DNA of 64,000 bases, taken from positions 124,001 through 188,000 of the forward strand of contig JAJVHV010000002.1 of assembly GCA_022072445.1 (NCBI GenBank), written 5' to 3'. Both the position numbers and the translations under genes were made by a program. Under the pieces are notes generated by a model. That model searched no databases. It was not told the DNA's origin and was given only the letters and a program-made list of their open reading frames with translations. Positions 7,270-15,613 of this stretch are shown in pieces (the stretch's first letter is position 1; each line of letters opens with the position of its first letter). This stretch comes from Phycisphaerae bacterium. GTDB taxonomy: Bacteria > Planctomycetota > Phycisphaerae > UBA1845 > Fen-1342.

Positions 7270-8469
7270 CTACGGTTTTGCGGCGCGCTCGCTGCGGAGC
7301 AGGGCGATCAGCTCGTTGAGCTTCTGATCGCGCAGGCCGCGCAGCTCGGGTGGCAGGCATTCTTCGGGAATGAAGAAATCGACCGATGCGCCGCCGGCGC
7401 CGAGCGGGATGCTGATGCGCACCGCCATCGCGCTGGCGGAGAGCGGCGCGGCGGCGTCAGCGCCGGATAGTCGTGCTCCAGCGCCGGATGGCGATTGGGT
7501 GCCGGCACCGAGAGCGCCGGGCGGCGAACGCGTGTCGCCGGCGCCGCTCGGCGTGGAGTCCGCGACGGGACCTGAGATTCGGACGCCATCGGCGACGACG
7601 GCGTATTGCAGCCCGGTGCGGCCGCAGAGCAGTTCGAGCGCCTGGCGGGCGCTGCTCTTGCGCTGAATGAGGTCGACATGGCGCTGCGGGGCCGCGACGC
7701 GCTGCAACGAGCCGGGCTCGAAGAGCATCGGCACGCCGGCCTTCTTGCCGATTTCCACGAAGACTTCGTCAAGCGGCCGGCGCTGAAAGCTGAACTCCAT
7801 CGGCTGAGCGAGACGCTCGCTGAAGTAGTCGGCCGAGGAGCAGATGGCGATCGACGTCTCGGCCGGCCGCCAGACCCAGCCGAGCGTACGTGCGGCAGCT
7901 TCGAGGTCGGCTAGCGCCGCACCGCTGGCGACCTGCCGGATGGTGGCGTCGAGCCGTTCGGGCGCGCCGGCTTCGGGCGGGAACAGGTAGCGGAACTTCA
8001 GCGCCTTCACCGGATCGGACGTCCAGGTGTCGGAGGCCAGCGTCTGGATGGTGGTCATCTCCTCCCACGTGGCCCGCCGACCGAGCCGCAGCAGCACCGG
8101 AGCTGGCTCGATGCGCAGCTTCTCATCGGCGACGCGCATCGCGAGTGCCAGCCGATCGAGCATCTGGCGCAGCGCGGTCCGCAGCGGGGCGTCCTTCACT
8201 TGGATCGAGACGCGCGTCCGCGGGCCATAGGGCATCAGTTCGAAGACCCGCTCGTCGACTTCAAAGCGCACGCCGGTCTGCTGCTCGATGTGTTTCAGGG
8301 CGTCGGGGATGGGCTGGTCGCGAATGGCGATCTCGCGCACCTGCTGGTCGAGGGCCTCTTCGAGCAGTTCGCCGATTTCCTGATCGGCGCGGGCCCGCGG
8401 CGTCGCGGCAAGGGCGGCTGGCAACAGCAGTGCCAGCGTGAGCAGTGCTCGGAGGCAGTCAGCTCGCAT
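7270..8469 (-). CDS. Secreted STN/secretin-N-domain-like protein
   Basis: About 399 aa beginning MRADCLRALLTLALLLPAAL, a clear signal peptide, with AAAGGTG nine bases upstream. An in-frame ATG at 8544 overlaps the stop of the preceding gene (ATGA) and is a possible alternative start. The mature part has two repeats of the pattern seen in STN domains (short N-terminal domains of secretins and TonB transducers): IPDALKHIEQQTGVRFEVDE...LRTALRQMLDRLAL, and later LDEVFVEIGKKAGVPMLFEP...ARQALELLCGRTGLQY. A proline/glycine-rich linker follows, then a charged tail. It is third in a sigma factor / regulator / effector row, so it probably acts in the periplasm under control of that sigma factor. Confidence 0.65.
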   Translation of the reverse strand: MRADCLRALLTLALLLPAALAATPRARADQEIGELLEEALDQQVREIAIRDQPIPDALKHIEQQTGVRFEVDERVFELMPYGPRTRVSIQVKDAPLRTALRQMLDRLALAMRVADEKLRIEPAPVLLRLGRRATWEEMTTIQTLASDTWTSDPVKALKFRYLFPPEAGAPERLDATIRQVASGAALADLEAAARTLGWVWRPAETSIAICSSADYFSERLAQPMEFSFQRRPLDEVFVEIGKKAGVPMLFEPGSLQRVAAPQRHVDLIQRKSSARQALELLCGRTGLQYAVVADGVRISGPVADSTPSGAGDTRSPPGALGAGTQSPSGAGARLSGADAAAPLSASAMAVRISIPLGAGGASVDFFIPEECLPPELRGLRDQKLNELIALLRSERAAKP

Positions 8470-8540
8470 GGGACGCACCTTTCGTGCAGGACCCGCGACG
8501 GCGCGGGTGGTTGACGGCTGTGGCATTCGGACCGCGACGC

Positions 8541-9251
8541 TCATGTTCCGGTCAGCCCCTCGCGGTTCGCGGTCGGATCGAGCGCGTCGATCATGACGAA
8601 GAGATCATCCTCGCCCGACGGGTCGTCGCCGGCCGGCGTGTCATCGGCGGTTGCCGCGATCTCCATCCGAGTGTACGAGGCCAGAACGACGCAGTCGGTC
8701 GTGGGCCGGCTGGGCGTGCGGCGCGTCAGGCTGGCGGATACGAACGCCGGCCGCGCGGACGCCGCGCCGCCGCTCGCAGTGTCAGCCGGCCGCGGTGAGC
8801 CGAGCCGCGACAGCAGGGCGACGATGATGATCGCGGCCGCCGCCACCAGCGCCAGGCCGGCGGTCCAGCGGCGATAGCGCACGATGCGCGGCTGGGCGGG
8901 TCCGTGCGCGGCCCGCGCCAGCCGCTCGCGCATGCCCGGCCAGTCCACGTCCTGCGACGCGGCCGTCTCTCGCCGCAAAAGGCGGGTCAGCCGGTCGTCG
9001 TCGACCATGGCGCCATTCAGATCCTGTTCGATGCGGGCGCGAATCGACCGCTGCAGCCGAGCCCAGTCGACGCCTGACGGCAGCGCCGTGATGGCACGCA
9101 GCGCGTCGTCGATGCGCTGCCAGCGCGCCAGCTCGGCGACGCGGCGGGCGTCGGTGGCGGCGTCGTGCACGGCCCGGTGCAGGGCGGCATCGCCGCGCGC
9201 GTCGAGCCACGTGCTCAGCAACTGCTCGAATGACTCGTCGCGTGGCGTCAT
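8541..9251 (-). CDS. Anti-sigma-like single-pass membrane protein
   Basis: 236 aa. The N-terminal half is helical and soluble, with two similar segments of the form D...RLLRRE...DVDWPGMRERLARA and LPSGVDWARLQRSIRARIE. One transmembrane helix follows (LALVAAAAIIIVALLSRLG, around residue 135), then a periplasmic tail rich in Ser, Thr and Asp. The layout and its place directly behind an ECF sigma gene are those of membrane-bound anti-sigma factors, although no zinc-binding HxxxCxxC motif is visible. Its stop overlaps an ATG of the STN-domain gene. Confidence 0.6.
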   Translation of the reverse strand: MTPRDESFEQLLSTWLDARGDAALHRAVHDAATDARRVAELARWQRIDDALRAITALPSGVDWARLQRSIRARIEQDLNGAMVDDDRLTRLLRRETAASQDVDWPGMRERLARAAHGPAQPRIVRYRRWTAGLALVAAAAIIIVALLSRLGSPRPADTASGGAASARPAFVSASLTRRTPSRPTTDCVVLASYTRMEIAATADDTPAGDDPSGEDDLFVMIDALDPTANREGLTGT

Positions 9252-9309
9252 GGTATTTCGGGCCGGACGCCGGGGCGCATCACCCTCGTAACGGCCGGTC
9301 GCACTCCGT

Positions 9310-9933
9310 CTAAAGATAAGCCGCGAGCTTTTCGCGCATCTGCTTTCGGGCCTGAAACACGTGCCATTTCACAGCCTCAACGCTGCAATCCATGATCTCG
9401 GCAACCTCACGCTGCGGCAGTTGCTCGATACTGAACAGCACCAGCGCCGATCGCTGCTGCGCCGTCAACTCGTCGAGCGCCTGACGGATTCCCGCCGACA
9501 GTTCGTCGGCCGCTACGTCCTCGTCGGGCCGGCTGGTGGCGGCGGACGGCGGTTCGAACGCTGCGTCCGGACTTGCGTCGCGCTCGACGGCGACCGCGTC
9601 GAGCGACACCGTAGCGCCGGACACGGCGCGCTGCCGGCGATAGTTCAGCGACAGATTCGTGACGATCCGCAGAAGCCACGGACGGAAGCGGGCCGGATCG
9701 TCGAGCTGGTCGAGCCGTCCGAACGCCCGGACGAACGATTCCTGGCACACCTCCAGCGCGTCATGCAGATTACCCAGCAGCCGATAAGCGATCGACGTTG
9801 ACCGCTGCTGATAACGTCCGATCAACTCGTCGAACGCACGCGTCGCCCCGCGCAGCGTCTGCCGAACGCATTCTGCATCGCTCGGCGACTCAGGTAACGG
9901 GTCTGTCGCGTTCACGGGCGTCTCTGCTCCCAT
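9310..9933 (-). CDS. ECF-family RNA polymerase sigma factor
   Basis: 207 aa with both ECF regions. Region 2: FDELIGRYQQRSTSIAYRLL, then VCQESFVRAFGRLDQLDDPARF and WLLRIVTNLSLNYRRQR. Region 4: LDELTAQQRSALVLFSIEQLPQREVAEI ending in the helix-turn-helix CSVEAVKWHVFQARKQMREKL. The linker between them (about residues 100-140) is longer than usual and rich in Asp and Ala. It directs RNA polymerase to its own regulon, usually including its own operon. The downstream membrane regulator and the STN-domain protein form a likely three-gene signalling unit. Confidence 0.9.
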   Translation of the reverse strand: MGAETPVNATDPLPESPSDAECVRQTLRGATRAFDELIGRYQQRSTSIAYRLLGNLHDALEVCQESFVRAFGRLDQLDDPARFRPWLLRIVTNLSLNYRRQRAVSGATVSLDAVAVERDASPDAAFEPPSAATSRPDEDVAADELSAGIRQALDELTAQQRSALVLFSIEQLPQREVAEIMDCSVEAVKWHVFQARKQMREKLAAYL

Positions 9934-10219
9934 ACAGACACCAGCCGGCGGCGAAGGTTAGCGCGGGAATCGGGCGGCGTCCAACGCCGCGTCACACCGG
10001 ACCGCGTCCGGAAATCCGGGCCGCCGCCGCCGCCCGATGCGTTGCTCCGGACGTGCTATGGACGGCGTGGGACGCGGAGCTATTCACCGGACTGTCCGCG
10101 GCTGGACGGGGCTTGGTATAATGACGTGAGCGCGTCCGGGATTATCGGATTCCGGCGGAGGTCGCGCGGTCGCAGGTCGATCAACACGCGTTGCTCAAGA
10201 GCCTGATCCAGGAAAGTCC
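9934..10219. other. Intergenic region with one promoter-like site
   Basis: No gene is seen in these 286 bases between the divergent sigma-factor gene and the cysteine-repeat dockerin gene. The only notable element is the extended -10 sequence at 10114-10122. Confidence 0.5.
10114..10122 (+). promoter_or_regulatory. Extended -10 promoter element TGGTATAAT
   Basis: TGGTATAAT has a perfect -10 hexamer with the TGn extension. No good -35 hexamer is present, as expected for extended -10 promoters. It lies about 100 bases ahead of the ATG at 10220 and is the likely promoter of that gene. Confidence 0.45.
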
Positions 10220-11659
10220 ATGATCGAAACCCGAGTTCGACGGTCCGTGCTGTGTATGCTCATCTTGCTGACTGGCGGGCTTTCCCTGGCCAACGAGGTC
10301 ACCGTGCTGAACGACTCGTTCGAGAGCGGCGGGTCGGCGGTGATCGTCGGTAACTTTGTGGCGGGAGAGCGGGCGGCGGTGGTGCTGACGTCGCCCTGCG
10401 ACGGGAACATTGTGGCGGTGCAAATCGGCTGGCTGGCAGGCGGGGCAGCCGACCCGACCGTCGAGCGGTTCATCCACATCTATGAGGACGATGGGAGCTT
10501 TCCCTCGCCCGGGCCGGCGTTGCTGACGCTGGATGCGCCGCTGCTGACGCCGGGGTTTCTGAATGAGTTCCGATATACGGACGAGAACAACACGGTGCCG
10601 ATCGAAGTGCCGGTCGTGACCAATCAGAAGTTCTACGTCGCGCTGGAGTTTGAGAACCCGACCGACGTCTTGGGCGGTACGCCGAGCGTCTTTCGCGACA
10701 CGAACGGCTGCAAGGCCGGCAAGAACGCGCTGTTTGCGATTCCGGGCGGGTGGCTGAATTTCTGCTCGTTCCTGCAGGGCGACCTGGTCATTCGCGCCGT
10801 GATCGACTGCGGGGCGGCGCCGACCGGCGCGTGCTGCAAGACGGACGGGTCGTGCGTGGTGGTCACGTCGGCCGAGTGCGGCAGCTTGGGCGGCACGTAT
10901 CAGGGCAATGGTGTGACGTGTGGCCAGGCCAACTGCCCGCAGCCGAGCGGCGCCTGCTGCAAGCCCGACGGTACGTGCGTTGAAACGACGCCGGCCAATT
11001 GCAGCGCTTTGGGCGGGACGTACCAGGGCAACAACACAACCTGCGGCGGCGTGAACTGCCCGCAACCGACCGGTGCCTGCTGCTTCCCATCGACCGGCGG
11101 ATGCCTGAATAATCTGACCAGCGCGCAGTGCACCGGAGCGGGCGGCGTCTGGCAGGGCCCGAGCACGACGTGCGGCACCATCGTCTGCTTCCCGCGCGGG
11201 GCCTGCTGCCTGCCCGACGGCTCGTGCGTGGACGACGTGAGCCCCGAAGAGTGCGAAGCGCTGAGCGGCCTGTTTCAGGGCGATGACACGACCTGCGCCA
11301 CCACGAACTGCCCCGAGCCGGTCGGGGCGTGCTGCTTCGGCGGAGGAGCGTTCTGCCTCGACCTGACTCAGGGCGACTGCGGTATCGCCGGCGGGACGTG
11401 GATCGGACCGGCGACGGACTGTCTGGACAACGATCAGAACGGCGTCGCCGACGATTGCGAGGCCGGGCCGTGCGTGGCGTGCGATACGAACTGCGACGGG
11501 TCGGTCAACGGCTTTGACGTCGATCCGTTCGTCGGCCTGCTGACGGGCGCCGGCACTCCGTGCGCTCCGTGCTCGGGCGATGTTGACGGCGATGGTTCAG
11601 TCAATGGGTTCGACGTTGACCCGTTCGTGGTGGTGCTGACCGTAGGCGGGAAATGCTGA
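10220..11659 (+). CDS. Secreted cysteine-repeat protein with dockerin-like C-terminus
   Basis: 479 aa with a signal peptide (CMLILLTGGLSLANEV). Residues about 25-190 form a beta-rich domain without a recognised name. About six modules of roughly 40 residues follow, each built on GACC(K/F/L)xDGSC...C...LGGTYQGxxTTCxxxxC, with six cysteines per module. The end holds two calcium-binding-loop-like units, CDTNCDGSVNGFDVDPFV and GDVDGDGSVNGFDVDPFV, which are dockerin-type (EF-hand-like) repeats common at the end of planctomycete exported proteins. It is probably surface-attached or secreted with a disulfide-rich stalk. No catalytic motif is seen. Confidence 0.7.
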   Translation: MIETRVRRSVLCMLILLTGGLSLANEVTVLNDSFESGGSAVIVGNFVAGERAAVVLTSPCDGNIVAVQIGWLAGGAADPTVERFIHIYEDDGSFPSPGPALLTLDAPLLTPGFLNEFRYTDENNTVPIEVPVVTNQKFYVALEFENPTDVLGGTPSVFRDTNGCKAGKNALFAIPGGWLNFCSFLQGDLVIRAVIDCGAAPTGACCKTDGSCVVVTSAECGSLGGTYQGNGVTCGQANCPQPSGACCKPDGTCVETTPANCSALGGTYQGNNTTCGGVNCPQPTGACCFPSTGGCLNNLTSAQCTGAGGVWQGPSTTCGTIVCFPRGACCLPDGSCVDDVSPEECEALSGLFQGDDTTCATTNCPEPVGACCFGGGAFCLDLTQGDCGIAGGTWIGPATDCLDNDQNGVADDCEAGPCVACDTNCDGSVNGFDVDPFVGLLTGAGTPCAPCSGDVDGDGSVNGFDVDPFVVVLTVGGKC

Positions 11660-11819
11660 CGAGCAGCGAGCACTCCACCGTCGAATGAGCGAGTGTAGTG
11701 CCTCAGAAACGCCGTGCGGTATTCCGAAGCGGAGCATTGGCCTCCGGCCGGTCCGCATCGGCCTCCGGCCAGTGCGGACGGCGTTTCGCAGGGAGCCGGA
11801 CGGGCGACAGCTCGGCGAT

Positions 11820-12263
11820 TCAGCGCGACCCTTCGCCGTACAGATATTCGTGCAGGTGGCGGATGGTTTCGGTCTGCTCGGCCACCTCGGTCTGCAGCAC
11901 GTCGCCGATGGACACCATTCCGACGAGGCGGTCCTTCTCGACCACTGGCAGATGGCGGATGCGCTGCGTCCGCATCACGCGGCGGCACTCCGCCAGCGTC
12001 GTATCCTCGCGGCAGCAGGCGACGGGCGAGGTCATCACCTCGCGGACCGTGGTGTCGATGGGCACGCGATTCTCGGCGACCACCCGGTTCAGGATGTCAC
12101 GTTCGGTGAAGATGCCGATGACCTTCTCGCCGCTGGTGACGACGACCGAGCCGATGCGCCGGGTATTCATCATGCGAGCCGCATCGACGACCGTCGCGTC
12201 GGCGGAAATGCAGGCGACCGGAATACCGTTCTTCTTTTCGAGGATGGTGTGGACGGTCTGCAT
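11820..12263 (-). CDS. CBS-domain pair protein
   Basis: 147 aa from the ATG at 12263 (MQTVHTILEKKNGIPVACI). It is nothing but a tandem CBS pair: the first with ATVVDAARMMNTRRIGSVVV and VIGIFTERDILNRVV, the second with TLAECRRVMRTQRIRHLPVV and LVGMVSIGDVLQTEV. CBS pairs bind adenine nucleotides (AMP, ATP, SAM) and act as energy sensors; a stand-alone pair normally controls a partner protein in trans. The partner is not evident here. A longer frame to 12365 is open but less CBS-like at its N-terminus. Confidence 0.9.
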   Translation of the reverse strand: MQTVHTILEKKNGIPVACISADATVVDAARMMNTRRIGSVVVTSGEKVIGIFTERDILNRVVAENRVPIDTTVREVMTSPVACCREDTTLAECRRVMRTQRIRHLPVVEKDRLVGMVSIGDVLQTEVAEQTETIRHLHEYLYGEGSR

Positions 12264-12572
12264 GATCGACTCCGCAGCGACAAGCCTGATTCGGACTGGG
12301 GCCTGCGGAAATCGACGCTCGTCGGACGAGACGAACCCGCAGGTACGCACACGACGGTGCGGCACGAGACCTGGAACTCGACCTTATAAGTGTTCGCGCG
12401 CTTCGCAGCTTCGTCAAGTCAAAAAGGCGGTTTTGGCGGAGCCGCGTCCGGAAACACGGGGGAGTGGGAAAGTGGGAAGGTGGGAAAGTGGGAAGGGGGC
12501 CGAGCTCCCAGTCGTGTCCGCGGCCGGGCGCCACCCCGACCGAGCCTGGACCGTCAAGGTCCTGGCGCGCAG
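12264..12572. other. Intergenic region with a short G-rich tandem repeat
   Basis: About 309 bases between two minus-strand genes. It contains units of the form GTGGGAAA/GTGGGAAGG repeated about five times around 12463-12498. A similar run of AAGTGGGAAGTGG units recurs at about 24805-24835. No gene is seen. Confidence 0.6.
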
Positions 12573-13931
12573 TCAACGCACCCCGATCGATCGACGCGTG
12601 CCGTTCGCAAGTCGCACCTCCACGGTGTCCGCGAGGGTTTCGCTCATGCGGCGGAGTGTGGCTACTGCGGTGAGCCGTTGATCGCCAATCCGCTCGATGA
12701 TGTCGCCGATGGCGAATCCGGCCCGCGCGCCCGGACTGTTGGGCGCCACGTCGACGACGACGACCCCGGCCTGGGGGACCGTGGGCGTGGCTGTGTCCGG
12801 CCGCGAGCGGTCAATCAGTCGCAGGCCACGCCACAGGATCGCCCCGCCGCGAATCCACGCTACCTCGATCGCGTCGCGCCGGGCGATCTGCACGTCCAGT
12901 AAGACCATCCGTCCGGCTCGCCGAACCGCCAGCGTCGCTGCCCGGCCGATCTCGGCGGTACCGATGGTCTCGACCAGCTCTGCCGTTGACGTGATGGGTT
13001 GTCCGTCGAGTTCGGTGACCACGTCGCCGACCTGGACGCCGCCGGCGGCGGCTGGCCCGCCAGGCTCAACGTCCGAAACAACCACGCCCGCGTCCGATTC
13101 GACGCCGGCGGCGCGGCGCTCGCGGGCGTCGGCTGTTCGCACGCTCATGCCGACGAACCCGTATTCGATCGCTTCGCCGCGCGCCAGCCGTTCGATCAGT
13201 CGCCGGCGGCGCTCGTTGATCGGCAAAGCAAACCCAACGCCGTCCGATTGCCCCGAGCGCACGTGCATCGCGGTGATAACGCCGATCACTTCGCCGCCGA
13301 TGTTGAAGAGTGGTCCGCCGGAATTCCCGGGATTGATGGCGGCGCTGGTCTGGATCATGTCGCCGTAGAAGCGGTCGTCGTCGTCGCCCAGGCCGGGTAA
13401 GCGGCGGCCGAGGTTGGCGATGACACCGACCGAGAAGCAGGACTGGCCGTCGCCGCCGATCCCATAAGGATTACCCAGCGCGACGGCCCACTGTCCGCGG
13501 CGGACGTGGTCGGCGCGGCAGAATCGGACGGGCGATAACGCGTGGCGGTCGATGCGGACCACCGCCAGGTCGCTGCGGGCGTCGGAGGCGACGAGCCGGC
13601 CCTCGAGCTGCTCGCCGTCCGATAGCGTCACATCGATACCTGCGGCCGCCTGCACCACGTGCTCGTTGGTCAGGATCAGTCCGTCGGCGTCGATGACCAT
13701 GCCAGTGCCGTTGACGATGAGATGCTGCTCGGCGCGGTCCGCGGCGGTGTCGGGCAGAAGGACGCGGCGGCGGACGCGCAGGCTGACGACGCTGGGGGCA
13801 ACGTCACGGACCATCGATTCGAAGGCGCGTTGGACCGCGTCGGGTCCGATCATGTCAGCGGGCAGGGGGGGCGTGCTGGCCGGGGGCAATTGCAGCGCGA
13901 GGCGCAGAAGGATGCCCAGTGCAAATAACAT
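12573..13931 (-). CDS. DegP/DegQ-like serine protease with two PDZ domains
   Basis: 452 aa from the ATG at 13931, which opens with a hydrophobic signal segment (MLFALGILLRLALQLP). The trypsin-like HtrA domain has the full triad: H91 in LTNEHVV, D121 in SDLAVVRID, S204 in NPGNSGGPL. Two PDZ domains follow, one around GPAAAGGVQVGDVVTELDGQ and the other at SPGARAGFAIGDIIERIGDQ. Periplasmic HtrA proteases degrade misfolded envelope proteins, with PDZ domains binding the substrate C-terminus. In-frame codons upstream to 14093 run through a dispersed repeat and are not coding. Confidence 0.93.
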   Translation of the reverse strand: MLFALGILLRLALQLPPASTPPLPADMIGPDAVQRAFESMVRDVAPSVVSLRVRRRVLLPDTAADRAEQHLIVNGTGMVIDADGLILTNEHVVQAAAGIDVTLSDGEQLEGRLVASDARSDLAVVRIDRHALSPVRFCRADHVRRGQWAVALGNPYGIGGDGQSCFSVGVIANLGRRLPGLGDDDDRFYGDMIQTSAAINPGNSGGPLFNIGGEVIGVITAMHVRSGQSDGVGFALPINERRRRLIERLARGEAIEYGFVGMSVRTADARERRAAGVESDAGVVVSDVEPGGPAAAGGVQVGDVVTELDGQPITSTAELVETIGTAEIGRAATLAVRRAGRMVLLDVQIARRDAIEVAWIRGGAILWRGLRLIDRSRPDTATPTVPQAGVVVVDVAPNSPGARAGFAIGDIIERIGDQRLTAVATLRRMSETLADTVEVRLANGTRRSIGVR

Positions 13932-14265
13932 GCGAATCCCCGTGAGGCGGTGCGGCGCATTGTTTTTCGACGAAATGGGGGGCGGAGTTGAAAGGGAGGG
14001 CGTGGGGCGTGGCGTGCGTGTGCAGATGACGGGGCTGCACAACCGAGGGTGGCCGTGCCACATGAATCGCACAGCCGAGGGCGGCCGTGCCACATGAAAA
14101 AATTCGCACGAGAAATGAGAAAGTCGCGGACAAGTTTCTTGACTTAGGTGAAATCAAAGCTAGGTTAGGCCGCTGAGGAGTTTGGCGCGGTCGCTCGGGT
14201 ATATCCGTGTGGAACTCGGATGAGTCATTCGGCGCAACTCCCAACGAGGTTTTCCAAACCCAAAA
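13932..14265. other. Divergent intergenic region with a duplicated repeat
   Basis: About 334 bases between the protease gene and kamA. A 29-bp sequence of the form CACA(A/G)CCGAGGG(T/C)GGCCGTGCC followed by ACATGAA occurs twice, at 14038-14066 and 14070-14098. The rest holds a candidate promoter for kamA and no gene. Confidence 0.6.
14139..14166 (+). promoter_or_regulatory. Possible kamA promoter
   Basis: TTGACT at 14139-14144 and TAGGTT at 14161-14166 are separated by 16 bases. The -35 is good and the -10 is weak. The same pair with the same spacing occurs ahead of the tRNA-Asn gene (40603-40630), which raises its credibility slightly. The leader to the ATG at 14266 would be about 90 bases. 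Confidence 0.35.
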
Positions 14266-15588
14266 ATGGAAAGCTCACTTCTAGGCTCCGATCCGGAGCC
14301 TGGCAGTACCCGCCAATGCGTTGACCTTCCCGTCCTGAATCGCTCGCTCGACTTTCTCGCCGCCGCGCCGCGGGGCGACGACGAACATGAATCCAATCTC
14401 GCCACGCGCGGCTCGGGGCGTCTGGCGGCGCTGGCCGAGTCGGACGAGCTGGCCGTCGGCCCGCTCGCCGAACGATTCTGGCGGCGTCACTTCCCGACGG
14501 CGACGCACCGCGAGTGGAACGACTGGCGCTGGCAGCTCCGCATGCGCATCCGTGACCTGGATGGTCTGAGCCGTGTTCTGAATCTGAGCGCGGCGGAGCA
14601 CGAGGCGGTTCGCCGGCTGGGGGGGCATCTGCCGGTCGGCATCACCCCGGTCTACGCCGCCCTGATGGATCCGGACGATCCGTTCGAGCCGATCCGGCGG
14701 ACGATGGTTCCGGTGGTGGACGAACTTTCGCGGACGCCGGGGGAGGCGGATGACCCACTGGCGGAAGACGATTTCATGCCGACGCCCGGGCTGGTCCATC
14801 GCTATCCCGATCGCGTCCTGTTCCTCGTGACGAACTTCTGCGCGACGTACTGCCGGTACTGCACGCGCGCCCGCATGGTCGGCCAGACCGGCGAGTATCA
14901 CTTCAACACGCAGCAGTACCAGCAGGCGATCGACTACATCGCGGCGCACCCGGAAATCCGCGACGTGCTGCTGTCGGGCGGCGATCCGCTGACGATGACC
15001 AACGACCGGCTGGACTGGCTGCTGACGCGTCTGCGGGCGATTCCGCACGTCGAGTTCCTGCGGATCGGCACGAAAGTACCGGCCGTCCTCCCGCAGCGCA
15101 TTACCGCCGCGCTGTGCTCCATGCTGCGCAAGCACCATCCGCTGTGGATGAGCATCCACTTCATGCACCCGGCGGAGCTGACGCCGGAAGTCGTGCAGGC
15201 GTGCGGCCGGCTGGCGGACGCCGGCATCCCGCTGGGCTCGCAGACGGTGCTGACCGCCGGCGTGAACGACACGGTCGAGGTGATGAAGCGGCTGATGCAG
15301 GGGCTGCTGCGGGCCCGCGTGCGGCCGTACTACATCTACCAGTGTGACCCGATCTCGGGATCGAGCCACTTTCGTACGCCGATTGAAAAAGGGCTGGAGA
15401 TCATTTCGGGCTTGCGCGGGCACACGACGGGCTACGCGACGCCGACGTTCGTGATCGACGCTCCCGGCGGTGGCGGGAAGATCCCGCTTTTCCCGGACGC
15501 AATCGTCGGCCGCGAGGGCGATTTCGTGATTCTGCGGAATTACGAGGGGCGGCAGTACCGCTACCCGGACCCGCTGACGAAGCGATAG
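14266..15588 (+). CDS. kamA: KamA-family radical SAM aminomutase (lysine 2,3-aminomutase-like)
   Basis: 440 aa. The radical-SAM cluster CATYCRYC (about residues 192-199) sits in a typical KamA context: LFLVTNFCATYCRYCTRAR, then DVLLSGGDPLTM, GTKVPAVLPQRI, WMSIHFMHPAELT, GSQTVLTAGVND, YYIYQCDPISGSSHFRTP. The family transfers the alpha-amino group of lysine (or glutamate or arginine) to the beta carbon using SAM and PLP. The PLP-lysine region near the C-terminus (GGGGKIPLFPD) is present. The substrate cannot be decided from sequence alone; beta-lysine for osmoprotection or secondary metabolites is one option. It is followed after 25 bases by an ATP-grasp ligase on the same strand, an arrangement suggesting that the beta-amino acid is activated or ligated. 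Confidence 0.9.
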   Translation: MESSLLGSDPEPGSTRQCVDLPVLNRSLDFLAAAPRGDDEHESNLATRGSGRLAALAESDELAVGPLAERFWRRHFPTATHREWNDWRWQLRMRIRDLDGLSRVLNLSAAEHEAVRRLGGHLPVGITPVYAALMDPDDPFEPIRRTMVPVVDELSRTPGEADDPLAEDDFMPTPGLVHRYPDRVLFLVTNFCATYCRYCTRARMVGQTGEYHFNTQQYQQAIDYIAAHPEIRDVLLSGGDPLTMTNDRLDWLLTRLRAIPHVEFLRIGTKVPAVLPQRITAALCSMLRKHHPLWMSIHFMHPAELTPEVVQACGRLADAGIPLGSQTVLTAGVNDTVEVMKRLMQGLLRARVRPYYIYQCDPISGSSHFRTPIEKGLEIISGLRGHTTGYATPTFVIDAPGGGGKIPLFPDAIVGREGDFVILRNYEGRQYRYPDPLTKR

Positions 15589-15613
15589 CGTCGCGGATCG
15601 GAAACAACGCGCG

